Part shown: positions 26,473-35,395 of the stretch, piece after piece | How positions within the stretch are numbered: the first letter of the stretch is position 1 | Layout of the letters: each line of letters starts with the position of its first letter | Assembly: GCA_041674745.1 (NCBI GenBank) | Contig: JBAYVD010000001.1 | Span: 62,001 to 126,000, forward strand | Direction: 5' to 3' | DNA from: UBA2040 sp041674745 | Lineage (GTDB): Bacteria > Bacteroidota > Bacteroidia > Flavobacteriales_D > Crocinitomicaceae | DNA length: 64,000 nt | The notes under the pieces: generated by a model | What the model was told of the DNA's origin: nothing | What the model saw: the letters and a program-made list of their open reading frames with translations, nothing else | Databases searched by the model: none | Translations under genes and position numbers: made by a program

Positions 26473-26557
26473 CTAACTTTTTCTAGTTAGACAGACTTCT
26501 CTTCGCAGAAGCAAGATTAATAGCGTACGTTTTATTGTTTGCTGCTCAAAAGAGCAG
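26473..26557 (+). promoter_or_regulatory. Leader with three consecutive hairpins before dabA
   Basis: Three short stems in a row: CTAACT-TTTTCT-AGTTAG (26473-26490), CTTCT-CTTCGC-AGAAG (26496-26511) and CTGCTC-AAAA-GAGCAG (26542-26557). The last lies 16 nt before the ATG at 26574 and could affect ribosome access. Regulation is an inference; stems are 5-6 bp each. Confidence 0.35.
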
Positions 26558-26573
26558 GAAAAAAAGTAGTAAT

Positions 26574-29081
26574 ATGCAAACTAAGCATTTTCATAATGCC
26601 AATACGTTTGATGAAAAGGATGCGATCCACCAGTTGGCGCATTACTTGCCAGCGCAAGCACCCCTAAAAGATTTTATTCACCACAATACCTTGCACGCTT
26701 TCCAGCAGGAAAAATTTCACACGGCTTTAGCACATGCCGGCGAGATTTTTGGCTTTAAAGGGTATTTGTCATTGCACGATTTTCGGCAATTGTACCAAGA
26801 AAATAAAATCAACGAAGGAATTATAACGCGCGTTATAACAGAGCGTTTTGGGACCGATTCCATTGAAAAATGGAAGCAAAAAATGATTGACGAGTCTTTT
26901 GAGACCAGTCAAAAACCGAGAATTGGCAAACTGCGTGATACGTGGAAAAAAGAATACAAAATTAATTTAGACAAAACCACACATCCGATTCTATTTCGGG
27001 TGATCAGTAACTACCTGGACCAAGGAATTTCCAAATGGGATTTCCCAGTGGCGGAAGAAGGACTTTTGGCCTCGCTTCGCGAGATTGAGAAAAATAGTTA
27101 CATCAGTTTTTTCAAAAGCAAACGGGCAAAAAAATTACTCAATCAAGAGAAATTGACGTTGACCGAATTGTTGGATATTCTTATTTACAAAGAAAAATAT
27201 TACGAAGAATATTTATTCGATTTGAGTTTTGCGCATCCAGGTTGGTCTGGAATGGTGGCCGTTTTGGAAGTGAATCCGAAAGGTTTATTGGACAAAAGAA
27301 ACATTTCATTAGCTGATTTTATTGCGATTGAGTTGTTGTTGGAAATTGACGCATTAGACGGAAAATTTGGTGAAACGTGGATTCCACTTGGATTGAAAGT
27401 AAAAAACAAAAATGTTGATTTATTTGGGCCTGTCGAAAAAACAGAATTGGCGACGATTCTAGAAATATGGCAAGAAGCGTACGAATGGTCTTATTACGAC
27501 GGTGTTTTGGCCGGATTAGAAAAAACAAGTCAAGACGATTCTGTAGCCCCCCAAGTTAGTTTTCAAGCCTTGTTTTGCATCGATGATCGTGAATGTTCGA
27601 TCCGTCGTTCAGTAGAGCAAGTAGATGCGAATTGTAGTACGTATGGAACACCTGGACATTTCAATATAGTAGCACATTTTCAGCCAGAATACAGTGCGTT
27701 TCATACGCAGATTTGTCCGGCACCTTTGACTCCTACTCACTTGATTCGTGAGGAAGAAACGGAACGGAAATCAAACAAAGAATACCACTTTACGAATCAT
27801 GATCATTCTTTGTGGCGATCAGGGATCACCACCGCAACAGTAGGATTGTGGTCTGGTTTTAAGTTGTTTGCGAATATTTTCAGGCCGACCTCCTCCGCCA
27901 GTTCTGTTTCCTCGTTTCAACACATGGATGCAAAAGCAAAATTGACGATTGAGCACAAAGGTGAGGTCACCGATGAAGGATTGTTGGTTGGTTTTACTGT
28001 GGAAGAGATGGCAGATGCGATGGGCCGACTTTTGATAAGCATTGGTCTAGTAAAAGATTATGCTTCGCTGATTTATTTGGTGGGCCATGGAGCGAGTAGC
28101 GTGAACAACACGTATTATGCCGGGTATGATTGTGGCGCCTGTTCGGGACGCCCCGGATCTGTAAACGCACGAGTAGCTGCGCACATGTTGAACGATCAAC
28201 GGGTTCGTGAAAAATTGAAAGAACAAGGAGTAAACATTCCTGATACAACGCAGTTCATCGGCGCTTTGCAAGATACAACCCGAGATGAAATTCAATATTT
28301 CGATGAATCAATTTTAACAGAAGCCAATCAGAAAGAGCATCAAGCGATTCAAGAGGTGTTTGAACAAGCACTGGATTTAGAAGCGAAAGAAAGATCACGA
28401 CGGTTTGCGCTTTCGTCTACCCACGGTTCGGCAAAAGAAGTTCATGACAAGGTAAAACTTCGTTCTGTTTCCTTGTTTGAACCTCGACCAGAATACAACC
28501 ATGCAACCAATACCTTGTGCATCATTGGCAGAAGAGAAAAGTTTAAAAATTTGTTTTTGGACCGTCGGGCTTTCATGAATTCGTACGATTACCGATTGGA
28601 TCCAAAAGGAGAATATTTAGCAGGAATTTTGGGGGCAGCAGCACCGGTTTGTGGTGGGATTAATTTGGAATATTATTTTTCCAGAGTAGATAAGGACCGC
28701 TTGGGAGCTGGGTCGAAATTGCCACACAACGTGATGGGATTAATTGGTGTTGCCAATGGTTCCGATGGCGATTTGCGCACAGGCTTGCCTTTTCAAATGG
28801 TGGAAATTCATGATCCGATGCGTTTGCTCATGTACATTGAGCAATTTCCAGAAGTGGTGATGACTACTTTGGAAAATAATCCAGAAGCGCAGCAATGGTT
28901 TCAAGATGAGTGGATACACCTGGTGGTTTTGCATCCTGAAAGTAAATTGTTGCATCGATATGTGGAGGGAAAATTTGTTGAATATCACCCGTTGAATAGT
29001 GAGGTAAAAGAAACGTCAGATATAAATCATCTCATCGAATCTTCGACAGAAAATTTACCTGTTTACATCCTTAAATCCTAA
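26574..29081 (+). CDS. dabA: DabA, inorganic carbon uptake subunit (UPF0753/DUF2309)
   Basis: 835 residues from the ATG at 26574 (MQTKHFHNANTFDEK); the preceding open codons run through a hairpin. DabA is the cytoplasmic, carbonic-anhydrase-like half of the DAB complex, which hydrates CO2 to bicarbonate coupled to the membrane ion gradient. The described zinc site (C351, D353, H524, C539 in Halothiobacillus) is present here as C335-x-D337 in FCIDDRECS, H505 in VGHGASS and C520 in GYDCGACSG, with the same 15-residue spacing between the last two. The N-terminal LKDFIHHNTLHAFQ is also typical. dabB follows after 5 bp and a SulP transporter after that. Confidence 0.93.
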   Translation: MQTKHFHNANTFDEKDAIHQLAHYLPAQAPLKDFIHHNTLHAFQQEKFHTALAHAGEIFGFKGYLSLHDFRQLYQENKINEGIITRVITERFGTDSIEKWKQKMIDESFETSQKPRIGKLRDTWKKEYKINLDKTTHPILFRVISNYLDQGISKWDFPVAEEGLLASLREIEKNSYISFFKSKRAKKLLNQEKLTLTELLDILIYKEKYYEEYLFDLSFAHPGWSGMVAVLEVNPKGLLDKRNISLADFIAIELLLEIDALDGKFGETWIPLGLKVKNKNVDLFGPVEKTELATILEIWQEAYEWSYYDGVLAGLEKTSQDDSVAPQVSFQALFCIDDRECSIRRSVEQVDANCSTYGTPGHFNIVAHFQPEYSAFHTQICPAPLTPTHLIREEETERKSNKEYHFTNHDHSLWRSGITTATVGLWSGFKLFANIFRPTSSASSVSSFQHMDAKAKLTIEHKGEVTDEGLLVGFTVEEMADAMGRLLISIGLVKDYASLIYLVGHGASSVNNTYYAGYDCGACSGRPGSVNARVAAHMLNDQRVREKLKEQGVNIPDTTQFIGALQDTTRDEIQYFDESILTEANQKEHQAIQEVFEQALDLEAKERSRRFALSSTHGSAKEVHDKVKLRSVSLFEPRPEYNHATNTLCIIGRREKFKNLFLDRRAFMNSYDYRLDPKGEYLAGILGAAAPVCGGINLEYYFSRVDKDRLGAGSKLPHNVMGLIGVANGSDGDLRTGLPFQMVEIHDPMRLLMYIEQFPEVVMTTLENNPEAQQWFQDEWIHLVVLHPESKLLHRYVEGKFVEYHPLNSEVKETSDINHLIESSTENLPVYILKS

Positions 29082-29086
29082 AGAAA

Positions 29087-30979
29087 ATGGAATATATCAT
29101 TCAACATTTGCCTATTTTTTGCAATCTTTTCATCGGGATACCTGCTTTGGGATTTTTTATTTCACTGTTGATTCCAGAGAAACATGAATTTGCAATTTCA
29201 ACAACAGCCTTCATTACTTCGTTGGGTACGTTGGTTGCTGCCTTCGTGTTTATTGGCTTTTGGGCAGCACAAGGTTTTCAATCCATCAATTTGAAGGAAA
29301 TTACCCTTTACAAATCGGTTGATTACTCTTTTTTAATTGATTTGTATTTTGATCGTGTAACCGCTGTTTATTTGTTGGTCGGTGCTTTTTTAACGTTCAT
29401 GATTACGGCTTTTAGTCGGTTTTACATTCACCGTGAAAAAGGGTTCAAGCGATTTTTCAACACGATTTTGTTCTTTTTCTTGGGCTACAACCTCACGATT
29501 TTTTCTGGAAATTTTGAAACCCTTTTTGTAGGTTGGGAAATACTGGGAATTTCGTCCTTTTTGTTGGTGGCTTTCTATCGAGAGCGTTATTTGCCCGTGC
29601 GGAATGCGATGCGTGTCTTTTCAATTTATCGAATAGGGGATGTGGGCGTATTATTAGCCATGTGGGGAAGTCACCACTTGTGGGAAGCCAACATTACTTT
29701 TTCACAACTGGAAAACCATGCTGCGGTGCACCGACACGTGGCAGATCATAGCGCAGCAGCCATTTTCATTTCTTTGATGATTTTGTTGGCAGCAGCTGTC
29801 AAATCAGCACAGTTGCCTTTTTCCTCTTGGTTAGCACGAGCGATGGAAGGTCCAACACCGTCTAGCGCTATTTTTTACGGATCCCTTTCTGTGCATTTTG
29901 GCGCCTTCCTTTTGATGCGAACGTATCCGTTTTGGTCGGAGCAAATTTACATCCGAATATTGATTGTTTTGTTGGGCTTAGTTACGGCACTTGTTGCTTC
30001 ACCAATCGCCAGAATTCAGTCATCAATCAAATCGAAAGTAGCCTATGCCTCGATTGTGCAAATTGGTATTATTTTCATTGAAATTGCTTTAGGACTGGAA
30101 GCTTTGGCCTTGGTACACTTCGCGGGAAATGCCTTCATGCGGACCTATCAACTGTTGGTTTCGCCTTCGGTTGTGGCTTACCGAATTCGGGAGCAGTTTT
30201 ATCATTTTGAAAAAAGAACGCAACCCATTGTTAGTACGTACTGGAAAAAATGGGAATACACGATTTACCAATTGAGTTTGCGTGAATTCAAATTGGATCA
30301 CATTTTGAACAAATTTGTTTTTCGAAACATCAAAAAAATCGGACAGAATCTGTCATTTATCACACTGAAAAATGGCGTTTTTGTTTTTGGACCGATCTAC
30401 CTTTTGGGTGTGGCGTTGTATTTCAACAAATCGATCATTGATCCAAAATTCTTAGAATATTTGCCAGAGATTTTTGCTTTCATCGGTTTGATGATGGTGT
30501 TTCGTGCTTTTGGTGAACGAAAATCTCCTCTTTTGGCCTGGATACTTTTGATGACCAACAACTTCTGGTCCATCTTGGCAACCTCTTTTGCGGGCGCTTT
30601 GACGGTGAAGGAAGTTGCCTTTTACTTGAGTGGTGTGATTTTGATGGGAGCAGCGGGTTATGGTTTGCTGCTTTATTTGAGATCAAAAGAGAAAAGATAT
30701 TTCAGTTTGAATACCTACTACGGACATGTTTATCAACACCCTCGGTTGGCATTTGTATTTTTTATCACCTGTTTGGGCGTTATGGGTTTCCCAATAACTC
30801 CCACGTTTATTGGAGAAGATTTGCTCTTCAGTCATATTCAAGAAAATCAAATATTTCTGGCCGTTTTCAATGCACTATCCTACATCATTGGAGGAATCAG
30901 TGTCGTGCGAATTTATGCACGATTGTACTTCGGACCACATTGTAAAACGTATCATTCAACGGCGCTAAAAGCGTCTTAA
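29087..30979 (+). CDS. dabB: DabB, proton-conducting membrane subunit (NuoL/ND5-like)
   Basis: 630 residues, strongly hydrophobic with about 13 or more membrane spans. It belongs to the antiporter-like ND5/MrpA family: GWEILGISSFLLVAFYRER, QLPFSSWLARAMEGPTPSSA and RIQSSIKSKVAYASIVQIG are the conserved quinone-oxidoreductase/Mrp motifs. No other complex I or Mrp gene is present, and it lies 5 bp after dabA, so the DAB complex role is much more likely than respiration. It should form the ion-conducting membrane partner of DabA. An amphipathic loop near 380-430 is long compared with NuoL and is rich in basic and aromatic residues. Confidence 0.9.
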   Translation: MEYIIQHLPIFCNLFIGIPALGFFISLLIPEKHEFAISTTAFITSLGTLVAAFVFIGFWAAQGFQSINLKEITLYKSVDYSFLIDLYFDRVTAVYLLVGAFLTFMITAFSRFYIHREKGFKRFFNTILFFFLGYNLTIFSGNFETLFVGWEILGISSFLLVAFYRERYLPVRNAMRVFSIYRIGDVGVLLAMWGSHHLWEANITFSQLENHAAVHRHVADHSAAAIFISLMILLAAAVKSAQLPFSSWLARAMEGPTPSSAIFYGSLSVHFGAFLLMRTYPFWSEQIYIRILIVLLGLVTALVASPIARIQSSIKSKVAYASIVQIGIIFIEIALGLEALALVHFAGNAFMRTYQLLVSPSVVAYRIREQFYHFEKRTQPIVSTYWKKWEYTIYQLSLREFKLDHILNKFVFRNIKKIGQNLSFITLKNGVFVFGPIYLLGVALYFNKSIIDPKFLEYLPEIFAFIGLMMVFRAFGERKSPLLAWILLMTNNFWSILATSFAGALTVKEVAFYLSGVILMGAAGYGLLLYLRSKEKRYFSLNTYYGHVYQHPRLAFVFFITCLGVMGFPITPTFIGEDLLFSHIQENQIFLAVFNALSYIIGGISVVRIYARLYFGPHCKTYHSTALKAS

Positions 30980-30991
30980 AAAATTAAAAGT

Positions 30992-32596
30992 ATGAATGCA
31001 AAAAAAATTAAAAAAATCCCAGCTGATGGTTTCGTGGGATTAAAACAAAACTTTACCAAAGATGCACTTTCTGGTTTTCTGGTTTTCTTATTGGCGTTGC
31101 CCTTGAGTTTGGGGATTGCCAAAGCATCTGACTTCCCGGCAATCTTTGGTTTGGTAACGGCGATTATTGGGGGCGTTTTCGTAAGTTTCTTTTCAGGCAC
31201 CTTGCTGTCCATCAAAGGTCCTGCAGCCGGATTAATTGTCATCGCGAGTGGCGCAGTTGGCGCGTATGGTGGTGGATTGATTGGTTGGCATTTGGCCTTG
31301 GGAGCGGTTGTCGTTGCAGGTTTTATTCAGGTTCTTTTTGGCCTATTTAAATTGGGAGGATTGGCTGATTTTTTCCCCGCTTCAGCTATTCACGGCATGT
31401 TGGCAGCTATTGGAGTAATTATCATGGCCAAACAAATTCATATTCTACTCGGTATAGACCCAGCGACTTTGAATGGTTTAGAACCGCTCGAATTGTTGGC
31501 TAGGATACCCCGCAGCTTGGTGCACGAAAATGCACACATTACAGAAATTGGTATTGCTTGTTTGGTGTTGCTTTTTGGTTTTGGATATATCAAAAATGCG
31601 AAGATTAAAAAAATTCCGGCTCCGCTGATGGTCTTGATTGTCGCCATTCCGCTAGGTCAAGCACTGCATATCCATACTGAAGGTGCCATAGCCAATTTTT
31701 CGTTGGTGAAAATCGGAAGTATTTTTGATGTCTACAAAGACGGATTGATTCAAGTGGATTTTGCTGGGATTAAGAAAATGGGCGTCTTTGTTCAATATGT
31801 AATTTTGTTCTCTTTAATAGGCAGTATTGAATCGTTGTTGACATCAAAAGCGATTGACGGGATGGACCCATACAAACGAAAGTCAGCGTTTAACAAAGAT
31901 TTGATGGCCGTCGGAGGAGGCAATATGTTGGCTGGAATGTTAGGTGGAATGCCGATGATTAGCGAAGTAGCGCGTAGCTCCGCGAATGTCATCAACGGTG
32001 CACAAACTCGTTGGGCCAATTTTTTTCACGGACTATTTTTGTTGATTGCTGTATTGTTCATGGTGCCTTTTATTGAAATGATACCGAATGCAGCGTTGGC
32101 GGCGATGTTGATATACGTTGGCTTCAAATTGGCGCATCCAAAGGAGTTTATGCACATGTGGAAATTGGGGAAAGAGCCTTTTTTTGTTTTCGTAGTTACC
32201 CTCATTATAACGTTGGCAACCGATTTATTAATTGGAATTGGAGCAGGGATTTTGCTGAAACTAATTCTCACCTTCTTGCGAGGAGCTAAACCCAATGAAC
32301 TTTTCAAGGCAAAAGCAATTGTTGTCGAAGATGCCGAAACCACCCAAATGAATACCCAAGGAAGTTTGGTATTTACCAATTTGATTGGATTGAAGAAAAA
32401 AATTCTAGCTATTCAACCAGGGAAAATGGTGGTATTAAATTTGGCAGCATCCAATTATATTGACAATACTACCATGGAAGCCTTGCACGAATTTCAACAT
32501 GACTACAATGACAAAGGAGGAAATTTCAATATCGTAGGTTTGGAACAACACAAAGTTTTGGGTCACGCTAAAACTTCTGCAAGACAATTGGTCTGA
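30992..32596 (+). CDS. SulP family inorganic anion (probable bicarbonate) transporter with STAS domain
   Basis: 534 residues. An N-terminal membrane domain (about 25-430) carries the SulP hallmarks FLLALPLSLGIAKASDFPA, SGTLLSIKGPAAGLIVIA and GGMPMISEVARSSANV. A C-terminal STAS domain (about 450-534; MVVLNLAASNYIDNTTMEAL) is cytoplasmic. SulP members carry sulfate, bicarbonate (BicA) or other anions. Its position 12 bp after dabB points to bicarbonate here, as does the absence of any sulfur gene nearby. Probably co-transcribed with dabAB. No carbonic anhydrase gene follows. Confidence 0.88.
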   Translation: MNAKKIKKIPADGFVGLKQNFTKDALSGFLVFLLALPLSLGIAKASDFPAIFGLVTAIIGGVFVSFFSGTLLSIKGPAAGLIVIASGAVGAYGGGLIGWHLALGAVVVAGFIQVLFGLFKLGGLADFFPASAIHGMLAAIGVIIMAKQIHILLGIDPATLNGLEPLELLARIPRSLVHENAHITEIGIACLVLLFGFGYIKNAKIKKIPAPLMVLIVAIPLGQALHIHTEGAIANFSLVKIGSIFDVYKDGLIQVDFAGIKKMGVFVQYVILFSLIGSIESLLTSKAIDGMDPYKRKSAFNKDLMAVGGGNMLAGMLGGMPMISEVARSSANVINGAQTRWANFFHGLFLLIAVLFMVPFIEMIPNAALAAMLIYVGFKLAHPKEFMHMWKLGKEPFFVFVVTLIITLATDLLIGIGAGILLKLILTFLRGAKPNELFKAKAIVVEDAETTQMNTQGSLVFTNLIGLKKKILAIQPGKMVVLNLAASNYIDNTTMEALHEFQHDYNDKGGNFNIVGLEQHKVLGHAKTSARQLV

Positions 32597-32708
32597 GGTT
32601 TTATTCATCCTATTATAGGAGGGTTGGTCACAATCCATTTGTAGAGTTCAGCTGATTTTTCATTTATGGAAAAATAAACTGTTGTGCATCTAAAAGAAAA
32701 GCGCAAAA

Positions 32709-33386
32709 ATGGCCCGAATAACAAAAATTGAAATCCCGACACCTTGCCATGAAGATTGGGGTAAAATGACCCCTGTAGAGCAAGGTCGCCATTGTGCGGT
32801 TTGTCAAAAAAAGGTGACGGATTTTTCGGGATTTACCGACAAACAGATTATTTCTTTTTATGAAAAACCTGAAAATGGAAAAGCTTGTGGACGTTTTCGC
32901 TTTGGACAGTTGGATAGATTGAATGAAAATTTAACGCAACCAATTGCTCAAAACCAGCACAACTTTTTGCGCCCTATTTTGGCAACGGTATTGTTGACGG
33001 CTGCTTGTTCGTCGGATGGAAGCACAGTTAATACAGATTCACCAAAAACCTTGGAACAAGTTGTTGAGCCACGTAAACCAACGATTGAAGTAGATTCCAC
33101 TCAATTCGCTATTGGAAAAATAGTGGTGGAAAACACGACCAAAAAGGAAATACCAAGCCAGCAAAAGCCAACAAAGATGGAAACGTTGGTCACGTCTGAA
33201 AACAATATGAAAACGATGGAGATTCAAGAAACACGAGTCGTTCGTGAATCTCTGCACGGAACGATTGTGCAAGAAGAATGGCATACCGCTGGAGTGCCAA
33301 TGATTTCGACAGAAGACTTTACAAGGCCACCTTGGCATAAACGCATTTTTTGGAAAATAAAGCACTTGTTTAAACGCGAAAAATAA
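32709..33386 (+). CDS. Cys/His-motif membrane-anchored protein of a common Bacteroidota family
   Basis: 225 residues. The N-terminus reads IPTPCHEDWGKMTPVEQGRH followed by CAVCQKKVTDFSGF and CGRFRFGQLDRLN. This C-H-C-x2-C...C module is recurrent in Bacteroidota, often in front of a membrane anchor and a TonB- or carboxypeptidase-like tail; zinc binding is inferred. A hydrophobic segment (about 85-100, ILATVLLTAAC) and a polar, low-complexity tail ending in basic residues follow. Function unknown. Its stop is 1 bp from the stop of the next convergent gene. Confidence 0.65.
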   Translation: MARITKIEIPTPCHEDWGKMTPVEQGRHCAVCQKKVTDFSGFTDKQIISFYEKPENGKACGRFRFGQLDRLNENLTQPIAQNQHNFLRPILATVLLTAACSSDGSTVNTDSPKTLEQVVEPRKPTIEVDSTQFAIGKIVVENTTKKEIPSQQKPTKMETLVTSENNMKTMEIQETRVVRESLHGTIVQEEWHTAGVPMISTEDFTRPPWHKRIFWKIKHLFKREK

Positions 33387-33387
33387 G

Positions 33388-35202
33388 TTACTCTTTCGGA
33401 AAAGGGTTGAATAAATCAAGGTTGTCTATGCCCAATTGCGCACAAATAAAATGGTTCCAAGTTATCATCTTTTCTTCCTTGGTGCCGCGTTCCACATCAT
33501 TCAAAAATTGGCGTTTTGTTTTTTCGAATTTTTTCATGAACTGGTTGTAAATTTCATCGAAATGTTCTAGATCTTTTTCCAATGCTTGTTGCAATTCACG
33601 TCGTGCAATTTCGTGCAAATCGAAATACATGTTGATAAAGCAATGGGTTGCCATGTCCATGGGTAGATTATAGTAGCTTTCAAATGGATCGAAAATGGTA
33701 GCTGTGATTACATGCGTAGAATCGTTGTAGGTGCTGCGATCCGCAAACAATTGAACGACCAAATCGTACTTGTCCACATTTAAAATCGGGGCCATTGGTT
33801 TTGCCGCAGAAGGATTCAAATCTGGCTCCATTTCTGTTTCAGACACATTCCGAAAACGGATTCGATTGTTGGACCATTCCCGGTACCAATAAATGAAAGC
33901 AAGCTTGTGTTTGCCGTAAAAGTAAAAATTGAATAATTCCTTGTCGCGAACGGAACTGCTGTCCGTAAAAAACAATTGGTTGCTTTTTTTTTGTGCATTC
34001 ACACGGTTTTCGGTATTGTTTTCCCAAAAGAAAGAATCGTAAGGAAGACCATTGATTTTTCGATAATCGCTCACATTTTCACCAAACTTGAATTTCGGTA
34101 AATTGAATTGCGAATGGAAATCGCAGCTGTACAAAACAGCATTGGTTTTGATCTGAAAAATTTCAAGAAGTGAATCGGGAGTGGAATCTGTAATGGGTTG
34201 ATGGTAAAAAAAGGTCGAATCTCGTCGGATGCTTTTGTAGTCCAAGTTGTATTGAAAATCCACATGATTGAAACACATTTTGCCCTTGTTTTCCTGAAAA
34301 GTTTTGGTGATGTGAAGATCCAGTTTTAGGATTTTGTCAACAGGAAAAATGGGTACAAAAGGATAATTGGCGCAGTCGGTACAGTTCGTCGTTACTTTCA
34401 AAATTTGAAATCGAGATTTATTCAGCCAAATGGTTCCAGTAAAAAAAGCACCCGTTGTATCTTTTGGTCGGTATTCGATTACATAAACCGAGTCACGGTT
34501 GTCCAACACATATTTATTCGTCAAATTCAAATAATATTTCTTTTGGATTTCACGTGCTTTCATTTCAAAGGGTCCCATCGGAAAATAGTCGTTGTGCTGA
34601 AACAATTTCATTTGGCTAATGGCTTTGGAACTTTCAAAAGACATAAACATTTTTCCATTTTCAGGCTGAATGGCCAACCGTCCCGCTTTCAAATCAAGCT
34701 GCCGGACATCGTAACCGACAGAAGCATAATTGTAAAATCCTTCTATCAGTTCTATTTGGCTGGAGTCGATATACGTTTTGAGTTCGTAATAGGCTTTTCC
34801 ATTGTTTTTTTCGGTACCAGCGGACAATCTGCATTTTTGAATTAAATGGCACAAATAAGAAATATCACGCGGCATCGCAATCATTTCCTGGATGAGTTGG
34901 ATATGCGCTTCCAGGTAAACGAGTTGGAAGGGAATGGATACATCGTACATTACGTTTTGGGTTGTATATCCAATTTGCGAAACAATGATTTCGTCATTCG
35001 CACCGCTGACCTCCAGTTTAAAATAGCCCGTTTCATTCGAAATGGTGCTAGTTCGGAAAGTTTTGTTGACGATTTTGGCAAAAGGAATGGGACTTTTTGA
35101 TGTAGCATCCAGCAGTTTTCCTTCCAGAATAAAAGGAGACTTTTCTTGGGCCATAAGCCCTGAAAACACGAAGAATGAAAAGAAGATAAAAAAGTATTTC
35201 AT
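33388..35202 (-). CDS. Secreted carboxypeptidase-like regulatory domain protein
   Basis: 604 residues with a signal peptide (about 1-18, ending GLMAQ). An N-terminal carboxypeptidase-D regulatory-like beta-sandwich (about 25-95: LEGKLLDATSKSPIPFAKI ... GYFKLEVSGANDEIIVSQIGY) is the same domain that begins many TonB-dependent receptors and DUF5686 proteins. The remaining 500 residues are beta-rich with repeated FYF/WLNKSRFQI segments but no plug or barrel I can name, and a charged helical C-terminus. Likely outer membrane or periplasm. Function unknown. A perfect 17-bp hairpin lies just upstream (35254-35297). Confidence 0.65.
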   Translation of the reverse strand: MKYFFIFFSFFVFSGLMAQEKSPFILEGKLLDATSKSPIPFAKIVNKTFRTSTISNETGYFKLEVSGANDEIIVSQIGYTTQNVMYDVSIPFQLVYLEAHIQLIQEMIAMPRDISYLCHLIQKCRLSAGTEKNNGKAYYELKTYIDSSQIELIEGFYNYASVGYDVRQLDLKAGRLAIQPENGKMFMSFESSKAISQMKLFQHNDYFPMGPFEMKAREIQKKYYLNLTNKYVLDNRDSVYVIEYRPKDTTGAFFTGTIWLNKSRFQILKVTTNCTDCANYPFVPIFPVDKILKLDLHITKTFQENKGKMCFNHVDFQYNLDYKSIRRDSTFFYHQPITDSTPDSLLEIFQIKTNAVLYSCDFHSQFNLPKFKFGENVSDYRKINGLPYDSFFWENNTENRVNAQKKSNQLFFTDSSSVRDKELFNFYFYGKHKLAFIYWYREWSNNRIRFRNVSETEMEPDLNPSAAKPMAPILNVDKYDLVVQLFADRSTYNDSTHVITATIFDPFESYYNLPMDMATHCFINMYFDLHEIARRELQQALEKDLEHFDEIYNQFMKKFEKTKRQFLNDVERGTKEEKMITWNHFICAQLGIDNLDLFNPFPKE

Positions 35203-35253
35203 TTCCAGAATATACCCAGCAAGTTAAACACAAATTGCCAATGTGCAAAACCC

Positions 35254-35297
35254 GGTCACTCAACAAAATTGACCCGTGAGAATTTTGTTGAGTGACC
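35254..35297. repeat. Perfect 17-bp inverted repeat with 10-nt loop
   Basis: GGTCACTCAACAAAATT (35254-35270) and its exact complement (35281-35297) flank GACCCGTGAG. It lies between two minus-strand genes, downstream of the MORN gene and upstream of the carboxypeptidase-like gene. Much longer than a normal terminator; a REP-type element or strong terminator is possible. Confidence 0.7.
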
Positions 35298-35312
35298 TAC
35301 ATAAAAAGCAAG

Positions 35313-35340
35313 GACCTACTTGCAAAAAAGCAAACAGGTC
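35313..35340 (-). terminator. Candidate terminator of the MORN-repeat gene
   Basis: On the minus strand GACCTGTTTGC-TTTTTT-GCAAGTAGGTC forms an 11-bp stem with two mismatches, followed by CTTGCTTTTT. It lies 56 bp after the stop of the gene ending at 35396. Confidence 0.5.
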
Positions 35341-35395
35341 TCACTTGTAGCGTAAATAAACGATTGGTTAGTAATCGTGTGATACTAAAATGGAA

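Noticed and set aside
32597..33386. Carbonic anhydrase following the SulP transporter
   Set aside because: SulP genes are often followed by one. The next gene instead has a CHEDW/CAVCQ module and no carbonic anhydrase zinc motif, and the function is not supported.
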